Source of the DNA: Nodularia sp. LEGE 06071 | GTDB taxonomy: Bacteria > Cyanobacteriota > Cyanobacteriia > Cyanobacteriales > Nostocaceae | Reading direction: 5' to 3' | Assembly (NCBI RefSeq): GCF_015207755.1 | Contig: NZ_JADEWH010000017.1 | Span: forward strand, 1 to 64,000 | Length of the DNA stretch: 64,000 nucleotides | Part shown: positions 21,356 through 29,747 of the stretch, one piece after another | Layout: every line of letters starts with the position of its first letter | Position numbering within the stretch: position 1 is the stretch's first letter | Made by a program: the position numbers and the translations under genes | The notes under the pieces: model-generated | What the model saw: only the letters and a program-made list of their open reading frames with translations | What the model was told of the DNA's origin: nothing | The model's database searches: none

Positions 21356-23542
21356 TTAACCCTTCACACAAACAACCTGCTTCAAAGTAGCGACAACCTC
21401 CACCAAATCAGCTTGATTAGCCATCACCTGATCTATGGATTTATAAGCCCCAGGAATTTCATCCAAAACTCCCGTGTCCTTACGGCATTCTACACCCTTT
21501 GTTTGCTCAATCAAATCATCAAGTGTATAGGTATTTTTAGCCTTATTTCTCGACATTAACCGCCCCGCACCGTGAGAACAAGAACAAAAGCTGTGAGCAT
21601 TACCTTTACCCTTGACAATGAAAGATTTTGCTCCCATTGAACCGGGGATAATCCCATAATCTTCAGCTTGGGCGCGAACTGCACCCTTACGAGTTACATA
21701 AACATCCTCGTCAAAATGCACTTCTTTTTCGGCGTAATTGTGATGACAATTGACCTGTAATAAAGGTTTAGTCACCTTTCCGCCCGCCAGATATTTCTCA
21801 ATGATGTGCTTAAAACGCGCCATCATCACATCACGGTTGAAACGTGCGTAGTCTTGCGCCCACTGTAAATCATGCCAGTATGCTTGAAATTCAGGCGTAC
21901 CAGCGATGAAATAGGACAAATCAGGGTCAGGTAATTTATTCCCCGCCATTTTGCCTAACTCTTTGGCTGTACTAATATGACACTGTGCTAGCTGATTCCC
22001 AATGTTACGTGAACCAGAATGCAACATTAGCCAAACTTGGTTTTCTGTATCGAGGCAGACTTCAATAAAGTGATTACCTCCCCCCAGAGAACCCATTTGT
22101 TTCATCGCTCTACTTTGCAGGTCTTGAACACCTGGATGTAACTCGGAAAATTCACGCCACCGTTGCCAATTAGCCGCAGATTTTTCGACATCTTTATTGG
22201 CATTTGAACCAGTAGGAATTGCCGCTTCAATATCTAAGCGAATTTTCTTGAGTTTGCCTTCAATTTGTTCAGCAGTAAATGGCATTTTAATAGCGCTCAT
22301 CCCGCAGTTATGAACAAATACCCCAGCTTTCAGGGCGAAGTTGTGGTATTCAGGAACTGTAAGACAGTAAACATTTTCCGTGTAATTTAAGGGAACTACA
22401 GCGACAACTTTGTGATTGCATTGATGTTCTTTGCGGCGATGGTTATGCAGTCCAATGGGAGTTTTGACTTCTGCACCACAAATATCACAGGTATAGTATC
22501 GGTTAGCAATCTCCTGAGATTTTGCTCTTCCTTTTTCGCTCTGGTTGTATTCAACTAAATATTGCTTACCTCGAAGACCATTACCTGCAACGGCATTTCT
22601 AAAATGTTCTGGTTGCTGCTGCATATATTGAAGAATGTTCTTAGTTCCTCGTTCTGCATAGTATTTGTGTCCTTCTGGAGTTTGTGCTTTTTGAACCAGA
22701 GCCGCAATTCTTTTTTCTTCAAATTCGGGAGACTGCCAGTGTTGATTACATTCTACTAGAGAGCGATGATAAGCAGAATGATCGCGATCGCCCATGAACT
22801 CAAGATTATCTGGTCGATTATCAAATTGATTGAAGTTGCGATGGTGAATGATCGTTCTTTGCCCTTCAAATTTGGGAATTTTGCCGAGTAAACCAGACCT
22901 AGCAATTATCCAATGTGCTTTTTGCCATCTGCTAGAGTATGGTTGAGAAATTAAGGTATAACCATCTTTATCAGTCCTAGAATAGAAGGGCATTAAAGAA
23001 GTCCCGGTTGAAAGCAACTGAGCTTCTTGATAAGAGCCATCCCGAAGCATGAATTGGTGGTCGGGAGTACAAATAATTTCTTCGCCATTATCCAAAATCA
23101 CTTTCACGAGAGCAGCATTCTGTCTCGTTAATTTAGCAGTCGCTGGAGCTACTACAATTTTTCCTGTTGGGGTACAAGCATACACAAGAAAGGCTTTTTC
23201 CCAATCTGTTAGCTCTTTGAGGCTATAGGAATGACCATTGACTAAAGGAATTAGGGTATCTCCCACAAAGCAACCAATATCTACACCCACAGCCGCAGGA
23301 ATAATTGCTTCTTTGGTGGCGATTACAGAACCGACTAAAGCACCTTTTCCTAAGTGAACATCTGGCATCAAAGCTACGTGCTTAAACACAAATGGTAGCG
23401 ATGCCACATTTTTCGCCATCTTGGTTTCATCAGACCCTAAAGGGTGATTTGCCCAAGATAAAACGGGGGCTGGTGTACTAATTTCTAACTCTTCGTAGGG
23501 CATAATTTTATTTAATTGAAAATGTTTTAGTTCTTGGAACAT
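21356..23542 (-). CDS. rtcB: RNA-splicing ligase RtcB with an intein (728 aa precursor)
   Basis: RtcB joins RNA 2',3'-cyclic-phosphate or 3'-phosphate ends to 5'-OH ends using Mn(II) and GTP, in tRNA splicing and RNA repair. The exteins are residues 1-90 (DVHLGKGALVGSV and AAVGVDIG) and 413-728 (CGMSAIKM, GSLGGGNHFIE, LMLHSGSRNIG, NCHHNYAE and CSHGAGRLMSR). After splicing the enzyme would be 406 aa, normal for the family. The intein separates VGVDIG from CGM, splitting the metal-binding active-site motif, so the unspliced precursor must be inactive. The gene is convergent with the E2 gene. Confidence 0.95.
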   Translation of the reverse strand: MFQELKHFQLNKIMPYEELEISTPAPVLSWANHPLGSDETKMAKNVASLPFVFKHVALMPDVHLGKGALVGSVIATKEAIIPAAVGVDIGCFVGDTLIPLVNGHSYSLKELTDWEKAFLVYACTPTGKIVVAPATAKLTRQNAALVKVILDNGEEIICTPDHQFMLRDGSYQEAQLLSTGTSLMPFYSRTDKDGYTLISQPYSSRWQKAHWIIARSGLLGKIPKFEGQRTIIHHRNFNQFDNRPDNLEFMGDRDHSAYHRSLVECNQHWQSPEFEEKRIAALVQKAQTPEGHKYYAERGTKNILQYMQQQPEHFRNAVAGNGLRGKQYLVEYNQSEKGRAKSQEIANRYYTCDICGAEVKTPIGLHNHRRKEHQCNHKVVAVVPLNYTENVYCLTVPEYHNFALKAGVFVHNCGMSAIKMPFTAEQIEGKLKKIRLDIEAAIPTGSNANKDVEKSAANWQRWREFSELHPGVQDLQSRAMKQMGSLGGGNHFIEVCLDTENQVWLMLHSGSRNIGNQLAQCHISTAKELGKMAGNKLPDPDLSYFIAGTPEFQAYWHDLQWAQDYARFNRDVMMARFKHIIEKYLAGGKVTKPLLQVNCHHNYAEKEVHFDEDVYVTRKGAVRAQAEDYGIIPGSMGAKSFIVKGKGNAHSFCSCSHGAGRLMSRNKAKNTYTLDDLIEQTKGVECRKDTGVLDEIPGAYKSIDQVMANQADLVEVVATLKQVVCVKG
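22307..23272 (-). other. Intein with HNH-type homing endonuclease (322 aa) inside RtcB
   Basis: The intein runs from Cys91 (CFVGDTLIPL) to Asn412 (AGVFVHN), followed by extein Cys413. Block B is ICTPDHQF with the TxxH-type His, and the C-terminal His-Asn is present, so class 1 splicing residues are complete. The central part has an HNH-like motif (TIIHHRNFNQFDNRPDNLEF), and a Cys-pair/His-pair zinc-finger-like segment (CDICGAEV, then HNHRRKEH) near the end. It should be able to splice and perhaps to home. Confidence 0.9.
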
Positions 23543-23769
23543 TTAACGCGAAGTTTTGCGTTTTTTATAGAGATAGTAGTGGTTATTTTATTTGTATATT
23601 TCATTGTATTTGCTAATAAATAATTTTATACTACTACTGTATTACATAGTAATTCAGATGTCAACGTGGGCGGAGCGCGATCGCCTGAGAAAAAAAGCAG
23701 CAGATCACAGCTAGAATTAGTTAAAATTTGTGAAGATTTAAACTAATCCGTTACATCTGGGTAAATCCT

Positions 23770-24687
23770 ATGGCTACGCGTCAAGATACGATTTGGGAAA
23801 AATTTCTCTCCCCTGTAGTGCGGGCGTTCATTGATGAAGAAGGTTTGCAGCGCTACTCTGATAGTATCAATTGGGAGCAAGAATGCGATCGCCTGCGACA
23901 ATCTGATGTCATAATCCCCCCATACTACAGCCAGCAAAACTTTCATGGCATTGAAGGCGGATATCTCAACTCCAGCGCCGCAGTTTCCTACGATGCGATT
24001 ACTCAATACGTTGTACCACCGAAGGAAACTGTAGTTCGTCAAGCCTTAATGGATGCGATCAAAGTGCAACCACGACGTATACTTGATTTAGGCTGCGGTA
24101 CAGGTTCCACAACCTTGATGTTAAAACAGGCATTTCCCCAAGCCGAAGTCATCGGTTTAGATTTATCTGCTTATATGCTAGTTAGAGCCGAAGATAAAGC
24201 TAAAAATGCTGGTTTAGATATACACTGGCAACATGGGAATGCGGAAACCACCAATTTTCCAGAGGCTCATTTTGATTTAGTAACAGCTTCTTTGTTATTT
24301 CATGAAACACCGAGTGTCGTCTGCCAGGCTATACTGCGGGAAAGCTTCCGGTTATTGGTGACTGGTGGGCAAGTATTAATCCTCGATGGTAATCAGCATA
24401 CCTTACGTCAGTTGCATTGGCTGAATGATATTTTTGAAGAACCATATATTCGTGAGTATGCGGCTGATAACTTAGACGCACGCATGGGCGCAGCTGGGTT
24501 TGAAGCGGTGCGAACTCAGGATGTGTGGTGGATAAATCAGGTAACTAGCGGGATTAAACCGATTTTTGTAGCAGATGCAAATATGCCAAATCAAGCCCGT
24601 CAGTACATCCCCACACCAAGAGATACCACAATAGATAATAATGATTTGGAGGACTTTGGATCTCCAGCGTTTGGCATAAGGGCATGA
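23770..24687 (+). CDS. Class I SAM-dependent methyltransferase (305 aa)
   Basis: The SAM-binding motif I is ILDLGCGTGSTTLML (near 98-112), followed by AEVIGLDLSAYML (acidic residue binding the ribose) and FDLVTASLLFHE (motif IV region). The substrate is unknown. The N-terminal 80 residues contain a Tyr-rich segment (VIIPPYYSQQNFHGIEGGYL), also seen in cyanobacterial relatives. The stop overlaps the start of the HAD phosphatase gene (ATGA), so the pair is translationally coupled. Confidence 0.85.
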   Translation: MATRQDTIWEKFLSPVVRAFIDEEGLQRYSDSINWEQECDRLRQSDVIIPPYYSQQNFHGIEGGYLNSSAAVSYDAITQYVVPPKETVVRQALMDAIKVQPRRILDLGCGTGSTTLMLKQAFPQAEVIGLDLSAYMLVRAEDKAKNAGLDIHWQHGNAETTNFPEAHFDLVTASLLFHETPSVVCQAILRESFRLLVTGGQVLILDGNQHTLRQLHWLNDIFEEPYIREYAADNLDARMGAAGFEAVRTQDVWWINQVTSGIKPIFVADANMPNQARQYIPTPRDTTIDNNDLEDFGSPAFGIRA

Positions 24688-25436
24688 GTTTAAAGGCAGT
24701 TTTATTTGATTTTAATGGTGTGATCATTAACGATGAGCGCATCCATCTACAACTAATAGACGAGATTCTGATTTCGGAAAATCTGCAACCCCAAAAGGTG
24801 AATGAACGCCAAGCTTCTCTGGGGCGGAGCGATCGCGCTTATTTGCAAGAGTTGCTGAGAAATCGTGGTAGAGTAGATACTGAAGAGTATGTCACTAAAC
24901 TACTGCACCGGAAAGCTCAAGCTTATGTGCAGGAACTCGCAAAAATCGAAAAACTGCCTTTGTATCCAGGTGTAGAAGACTTAATATATCAGGTGCGATC
25001 GCGCAAAATTGCCCCAGATAATCCGCGGAGTGTGAAACTCGCCTTAGTTAGTGATGCAATTCGCCCAGAAATAGAACTAGTACTGGAACGCGCCAAGATG
25101 GCGGAATATTTTGCGGTAATTGTCGCCGGTGATGATGTTACCACCAGTAAGCCTCAACCCGATGGTTATCTGCTAGCTGTAGAACGTCTCAACCAAGAAT
25201 ATCCTGATTTGGATCTCAAACCCCAAGAATGTCTAGCAATTGAAGATACTCCCGCTGGTATTCAAGCAGCCAAACAAGCACAAATGCAGGTGGTTGGTGT
25301 AGCGAATACCTACCCGTTTCATATGCTTCAGCGTTGCTGTAACTGGACTGTGGATTATCTCATCGATTTAGAGTTAGAACGGGTACAGGAAGTTTTTTCA
25401 CAAAAAGATGTGAAACTTGCTGTGCCTGAGTGCTAA
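24684..25436 (+). CDS. HAD-superfamily (subfamily IA) phosphatase (250 aa)
   Basis: Motif I is FDFNGVIIND near residue 8 (nucleophile Asp, with Asn in place of the common third-position Asp neighbour), motif II is LVSDA, the Lys is in TSKPQPDGY, and motif III is AIEDTPAGIQAA. The helical cap between motifs I and II is typical of phosphoglycolate phosphatase and beta-phosphoglucomutase types. The substrate cannot be fixed from sequence. It overlaps the methyltransferase gene by four bases. Confidence 0.85.
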   Translation: MSLKAVLFDFNGVIINDERIHLQLIDEILISENLQPQKVNERQASLGRSDRAYLQELLRNRGRVDTEEYVTKLLHRKAQAYVQELAKIEKLPLYPGVEDLIYQVRSRKIAPDNPRSVKLALVSDAIRPEIELVLERAKMAEYFAVIVAGDDVTTSKPQPDGYLLAVERLNQEYPDLDLKPQECLAIEDTPAGIQAAKQAQMQVVGVANTYPFHMLQRCCNWTVDYLIDLELERVQEVFSQKDVKLAVPEC

Positions 25437-25478
25437 TATATGATATGTGTGTTAGAGTTTGTAATTCTACATTCATCC

Positions 25479-25551
25479 GGGGAATTAGCTCAGTTGGTAG
25501 AGTGCTGCGATCGCACCGCAGAGGTCAGGGGTTCGAGTCTCCTATTCTCCA
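25479..25551 (+). tRNA. tRNA-Ala (anticodon CGC)
   Basis: A 73-nt cloverleaf. Acceptor GGGGAAT pairs with ATTCTCC (one G-U), the D arm is TAGCTCAGTTGGTAGAGT, the anticodon stem is CTGCG/CGCAG with the 7-nt loop ATCGCAC giving anticodon CGC (25512-25514), the T arm contains GGTTCGAGTC, and the discriminator is A. CCA is not encoded. A HIP1 octamer GCGATCGC (25507-25514) overlaps the anticodon stem and loop. Confidence 0.93.
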
Positions 25552-25626
25552 TTTATTTTTACCTTGCCAGATACCTTTAAACTTGTCCTAGACTGTCCCA
25601 AGTGTGTCCTAAGCTTAAGCCATTTA

Positions 25627-25815
25627 CTAGCTATGTGCAAGGGGTTCTGAGGTTATCCGACTGACCACGTTTGCGTTACGGTTCTTAAAGTATTCCTGTA
25701 ATGCTTCTCGAATAATCTCAGCCTTAGTCATGCGCTTTTGTTCCCCTAACTGTGCAATGTCATCTTTTAGGTCTGCGGGAATCCTAATCGTTATCTGGTC
25801 ATCTTGTCGTTTCAT
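25627..25815 (-). CDS. Ribbon-helix-helix (CopG-type) protein (62 aa)
   Basis: The product has the RHH layout: strand QITIRIPADL, helix KDDIAQLGEQ and helix KAEIIREALQEYF. Such proteins are commonly antitoxins or small transcription regulators that bind as dimers. No toxin gene is adjacent, so it is an orphan. It lies just after tRNA-Ala, a common neighbourhood for integrated DNA. Confidence 0.8.
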   Translation of the reverse strand: MKRQDDQITIRIPADLKDDIAQLGEQKRMTKAEIIREALQEYFKNRNANVVSRITSEPLAHS

Positions 25816-26159
25816 AGTTGCCTTGCTTTTGTCTTGCCCTTATATACTAATAGAAGTTTGGTGTTTCCCGAAGGTTCCCGGATATCGAGAAAGTTTTAAA
25901 AAGAACTTGGGAGGCAAGAATAATGTTCCATCTGCTTTATCATTTTCCTTAAAGAAGAAACAAGCAGCCGGAACATCTCAAGGCACACTATGCAGTAAAT
26001 AACCCCACAGATGTCTTTGGTTCCTTAAATGACTAACTAAGGGTGTAATGACATTCTGATTGACCCTTATGAACTCTACCGACCTTTGTAGCTTCTACTA
26101 TGTCTCAGGCGCTGGTGGATACCTTGGTGTTTCCAGTAGCATAAATACACGTATAGCCC

Positions 26160-26192
26160 CCCAGGTGCGTTGTTCATCTCCCTGGGTTTTTT
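26160..26192 (+). terminator. Intrinsic terminator without an obvious upstream gene
   Basis: CCCAGG (26160-26165) pairs with CCTGGG (26181-26186), followed by six T residues. The upstream 130 bases have no credible gene, so it may end a small RNA. Confidence 0.7.
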
Positions 26193-26773
26193 GTAGGACA
26201 TCTTAAAATGGCTGAAGTAGTTACTCAGACTTGTTTTATAAATGAATGGTTACAGCTTATACTGAGACACTTTAGGGATAACTATTGGGCGGAATCGAAC
26301 CTAAAACGATGCTGAAAAATGTTGCGAAACCCTAGCACAAAAATGCACAACAAGTACCTCGATATTCTATATTGTATACTATATTTGTTTGTTGCATTAC
26401 TTAACGTGAACTTTCGTTGATTATGTATTTTATATTCAAGCATTAGCGCAAATATAGACTAACAAGGGATTTGAATAAAGTATGCTATGGTTGTTTTTAT
26501 TAAAGGACACAAAGCTAGTTATAAAATATACTTATTTAATATTTTGTATTCAGTATAATAACTGTTGTCTATTTATGTTATAGCATCAATACTATATTAA
26601 TGACTAAAACAAAGGGAGACAAGATAAAGAAAGTCCAGAAAGGTAGCTAAGAATATTTTTTAACCAAAAATAATGAGCAGTGTATTCCTCCCAAATATTC
26701 TGCCCACTTTGTGCTGAAAAAGCTTGCATCAGAAAAGAATAAGTGCTAAGATCCCCATATCGGGAAAAACTAA

Positions 26774-26807
26774 AAGCCTTGACTCGTTATTGAAAAAGTC
26801 AAGGCTT
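26774..26807 (+). terminator. 11-bp perfect hairpin, possible terminator
   Basis: AAGCCTTGACT (26774-26784) and AGTCAAGGCTT (26797-26807) are perfectly complementary with a 12-nt loop. The following sequence is TCTGTTGT, so the T tract is imperfect. Confidence 0.5.
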
Positions 26808-26891
26808 CTGTTGTATCCTGTGCATTTTCAAGTTCCGTCGTCCAAAGAAAGAACTTGCAAATGGGATCACACTCAAATAAAGGAATGATAG

Positions 26892-27152
26892 ATGTTAAAA
26901 AACATCCGTTTGCTTCAGCTTATCAAAAAATATGGAGTTACTGCAACCGTAACTTTACTGGTATTTTTGGGGGGTGGTGTAACACTTAGCGAATGCGGCG
27001 GTTTTGTCAGCATAAAAATGTCTGATTCTGCTAATGAGTTCTTAGTGGACAAGCGCAACTGCAAAGCTCCCAGTGATTCAGAGGAATCAGAAAAATCCTT
27101 TGAACCTGACCAACCCAATGATAGCACAGAAGAACAGCCCCGGATTGACTAA
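26892..27152 (+). CDS. Small secreted or membrane-anchored protein (86 aa), unknown
   Basis: The basic N-terminus (MLKNIRLLQLIKKYG) leads to one hydrophobic segment (VTATVTLLVFLGGGVTL), after which the mature part is short and ends in a very acidic, Ser-rich tail (SDSEESEKSFEPDQ). AAAGGA lies eight bases before the start and a good terminator follows. Two Cys are present, at about 35 and 57. I do not recognise a family. Confidence 0.65.
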   Translation: MLKNIRLLQLIKKYGVTATVTLLVFLGGGVTLSECGGFVSIKMSDSANEFLVDKRNCKAPSDSEESEKSFEPDQPNDSTEEQPRID

Positions 27153-27511
27153 CTAAGGACACGGCAGTTCCTCCTACTGTCCTCCTAGCCATATAAAAAC
27201 CCCTGAACCATTGCGGCTACAGGGTTTTTTTGTTTGAACTATAGGCGATAAACCCAGCCGTGCTTAGAATTATTGACTCCTTGAGAGGTTATGTCTAAAG
27301 AAATATGAAGCAAAAAACACAAATGGATCTTTTCATTTGAGGATATATGAATGGAGAAAAACCATTATTGACAAACAGCCTCTGATAAAGATACTTTTGC
27401 TTTTGTGCCTCATCTTAGATTTTTAAACTTGAAGATAAAATTTCTTTTTTCCCCTTTTGGTTGCTAACTCTTGTTGCTAACTCTTATTTCTTGTGAGAGA
27501 AAAACATTAAT
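27153..27511. other. Spacer with terminator, then upstream region of the ScyD-family gene
   Basis: The terminator at 27196-27231 ends the small gene. The rest is AT-rich, with a direct repeat TTGCTAACTCTT (27459-27470 and 27473-27484) close to the next start. No gene is seen. Confidence 0.55.
27196..27231 (+). terminator. Terminator of the 86-aa protein gene
   Basis: AAACCCCTG pairs with CAGGGTTT (one extra C) across a loop and is followed by seven T residues. Confidence 0.8.
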
Positions 27512-28693
27512 ATGTTCAATAAATTATCACTCGTTGCTGTTAGTTCTCTGATCATCGCTTTGGGAATGGGAGAAACTGCAATAGGCGCACAATTTATAAG
27601 TAGCGTTGTTGCTGATGGTTTGGACAATCCTCGTGGTCTGGCTTTTGGACTTGATGGCGCACTCTATGTCACAGAGTCCGGTTTGGGTGGAACAGGAGCA
27701 TCTATAGTCTTAAGTGATGGAGAAACGGTACAATATGGCTCCACCGGTGCGATCACTAAAATTCAGAATGGGCAACAAACACGCATAATTACAGGTTTAC
27801 CATCTTTAGCACCATCTAATGGTGAAGGAAGTGTTGGACCAAGTAGCATAGCATTTGATAGCAATGGCAAGGCTTACGTGATCACAGGTTTGGGTGCTAA
27901 TCCAGACCCTAGCTACTTTGATCCTTTGACATTTCCCGACTTTGGCAAACTCTTGGAAGTTGACTTTAATACCAACTCTTGGACAACTGTGGCTGATCTG
28001 GGAGCTTTTGAGGCTGCTAACAATCCTGATGGCAGCGATTTAAATAGCAACCCTTATGGGCTATTAATCCAAAATGATATAGCTTATGTCACAGATGCAG
28101 GAGGTAATGATTTACTCCAAGTAAATACAGATGGCAGTAATCTGAGTGTACGGGCTGTGTTTCCTAGCAGTTTAGGAACAAACCCATTTACAGGTCAAAC
28201 CATTCCTGTACAGTCAGTACCTACAGCGATTACCGCAGCGGGTAGCGGTGAATTATTTGTTGGACAACTAACCGGATTTCCTTTTACTCCTGGTGCAGCT
28301 AACGTATACAAAATTTCTGCTGGTCTTCCTCCCGAAATTTATGCAGGTGGTTTTACAGCTATCACTGGTTTAGCTTTTGACCCGCAAGGCAGTTTGTACG
28401 TTTTACAATTTGCTAGTGAAGGAATTTTGAGTGGTAATGGTGCTTTAATCAAAATTGATCCTGACGGTACTCGTACTACCATCGCTAGTGATGGACTAAT
28501 TGCTCCTACTGGTCTTGCCATTGGAACTGATGGTAGTATCTATGTGTCAAACAAAAGTGTTTTGCCAGGACAAGGCGAAGTTTTAAAATTTGTTGCTCAA
28601 CCTGTACCAGACAATAGCTCCCCAATGTTAGGACTGATAGCTTTAGGTGCTATTTCTGCTGTGTCTCAAATCCGAAAAAATAAATTCAACTAA
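27512..28693 (+). CDS. ScyD/ScyE-family secreted protein with a PEP-CTERM-like tail (393 aa)
   Basis: The signal peptide ends near AIGAAQF-type residues (about 1-25). The body is made of NHL/beta-propeller-like repeats (DGLDNPRGLAFGLDGALYV, TGLAFDPQGSLYVLQF, APTGLAIGTDGSIYVSN), the ScyD/ScyE pattern. ScyD and ScyE take part in export or late steps of the sunscreen scytonemin in some species, but this family is much wider and no scytonemin genes are nearby. The C-terminus (VPDNSSPMLGLIALGAIS, then basic RKNK) is a variant PEP-CTERM sorting signal. It is monocistronic, with terminator 28728-28776. Confidence 0.8.
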   Translation: MFNKLSLVAVSSLIIALGMGETAIGAQFISSVVADGLDNPRGLAFGLDGALYVTESGLGGTGASIVLSDGETVQYGSTGAITKIQNGQQTRIITGLPSLAPSNGEGSVGPSSIAFDSNGKAYVITGLGANPDPSYFDPLTFPDFGKLLEVDFNTNSWTTVADLGAFEAANNPDGSDLNSNPYGLLIQNDIAYVTDAGGNDLLQVNTDGSNLSVRAVFPSSLGTNPFTGQTIPVQSVPTAITAAGSGELFVGQLTGFPFTPGAANVYKISAGLPPEIYAGGFTAITGLAFDPQGSLYVLQFASEGILSGNGALIKIDPDGTRTTIASDGLIAPTGLAIGTDGSIYVSNKSVLPGQGEVLKFVAQPVPDNSSPMLGLIALGAISAVSQIRKNKFN

Positions 28694-28727
28694 CCATCGC
28701 CCCATTCCCCACAGTCCCCCCAAAATC

Positions 28728-28776
28728 AAACCGCGTCCCACAGAGTAAACAGAGTAAAAAGTGGGGTGCGGTTTTT
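28728..28776 (+). terminator. Terminator of the ScyD-family gene
   Basis: AAACCGC (28728-28734) pairs with GCGGTTT starting at 28768, with an inner CCCAC/GTGGG stem, and five T residues follow. Confidence 0.85.
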
Positions 28777-28875
28777 GAGTTTTACCCTGCCAGGGCAGAA
28801 GTAAAGTTATGATTTCCGGTCGGGTTATAATGTTTGTAATACTTGTAATTCAATGTAACTTGTCCCAATTGAAAG

Positions 28876-29571
28876 TTAAAATTTCTTAAATTTTTCCTGA
28901 CGATACCAGCTGCGAATGCGTTCAGGTGAAACACCGAGAAAATAAGCAATAATGACTATTTGATTAAGTAGAGTGGTTTGAAATACGCCTTTTTGCAACC
29001 ATCTACGCGGTGACGTAATCACTGGTACAGGAATAAGAGCAATTTTGCCAGTGCGTTTTAACCGCTGGATGAGTTCAAAGTCTTCCATGATGGGCAAATC
29101 AGGAAAGTTGCCAATTTGTTGAAATACTTCTTTGGTTAAAAATATTGCTTGATCACCGTAGGGCATTTGCCAAAAATGCGATCGCCAGTTTACTCCTTTT
29201 TCTACCCATCGCAACTTCCAATGGTCAGCATCAATCTGCAAGGAGAAGGCACCAGCTACTGTTTTCGGCTGTTGTAGGGCGCTGCGAACCATACTATCAA
29301 ACCCAGAAGGTAAGCGGGTATCTGCATGAAGAAACAGCAGGATGTCGCCTCTTGCCGCCATAGCACCAGCGTTCATTTGAGCCGCACGACCAGGAGCAGA
29401 TAAGATAACTTTAACACCTAATGATTTGGCGATGCTGAGAGTATCATCTTGTGAGCCACCATCCACCACAATCAATTCTACATTTGTACTGGGTTGAGTA
29501 GAAGCGATCGCATTCTCAATATTTGCCGCTTCGTTGAAAGTGGGGATAATAATCGAAATTGTGTTATTCAC
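28876..29571 (-). CDS. Family 2 glycosyltransferase, TIGR04283-like (231 aa)
   Basis: The GT-A fold motifs are ISIIIPTFNEAANIENAI, LIVVDGGSQDDT, and the D-x-D-like FLHADTRLP. LPIMEDFELIQRLKR carries the ED-type catalytic region. This small subfamily is annotated as arsenosugar-biosynthesis-associated because of its neighbourhood in some genomes; no arsenic genes are adjacent here, so the acceptor is unknown. A member of the partner family (TIGR04282/DUF2064) is encoded at 52351. Confidence 0.8.
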   Translation of the reverse strand: MNNTISIIIPTFNEAANIENAIASTQPSTNVELIVVDGGSQDDTLSIAKSLGVKVILSAPGRAAQMNAGAMAARGDILLFLHADTRLPSGFDSMVRSALQQPKTVAGAFSLQIDADHWKLRWVEKGVNWRSHFWQMPYGDQAIFLTKEVFQQIGNFPDLPIMEDFELIQRLKRTGKIALIPVPVITSPRRWLQKGVFQTTLLNQIVIIAYFLGVSPERIRSWYRQEKFKKF

Positions 29572-29676
29572 TGCTCAATTAAGGATTTATTGCACGCAAA
29601 GGCGCAGAGGCGCAAAGGAAGAGAGAAATACAGATATCAGCGTGTGGTCTAAATACATGAAAACTGCTGTAATTTA

Positions 29677-29712
29677 AAACCCCCTTCCGCTTGAATTATA
29701 GGAAGAGGGTTT
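29677..29712 (-). terminator. Terminator downstream of the PRC-barrel gene
   Basis: AAACCCCCTTCC and GGAAGAGGGTTT form a long stem. On the minus strand it is followed by TTTTAAATT. It lies between the PRC-barrel gene and the glycosyltransferase gene. Confidence 0.7.
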
Positions 29713-29713
29713 A

Positions 29714-29741
29714 ATTACGAATTACGAATTACGAATTACGA
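29714..29741. repeat. Four tandem ATTACGA heptamers
   Basis: Four perfect copies of ATTACGA, directly beside the terminator. Confidence 0.9.
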
Positions 29742-29747
29742 ATTATC

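Larger units (their letters stand above)
25816..26891. other. 1.1-kb gene-free stretch with two strong hairpins
   Basis: No convincing gene is present. It contains a 7-bp inverted repeat TAAGGGT/ACCCTTA (26038-26069), an intrinsic terminator (26160-26192) with no gene before it, an AT-rich middle, and an 11-bp perfect hairpin (26774-26807). One or two small RNAs could be encoded here. GGCGGAATCGAACCT near 26288 looks like the complement of a tRNA T arm, but no full tRNA can be folded. Confidence 0.5.

Noticed and set aside
25730-26002. 90-aa plus-strand reading frame
   Set aside because: Its first part is antisense to the RHH gene and the rest has no recognisable pattern or start signal.
26068-26210. 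45-aa plus-strand frame with a GG motif, RiPP-like at first sight
   Set aside because: It runs through an intrinsic terminator and has no ribosome binding site.
26280-26310. tRNA-like fragment
   Set aside because: Only a T-arm-like complement (GGCGGAATCGAACC) is visible; no cloverleaf can be folded on either strand.
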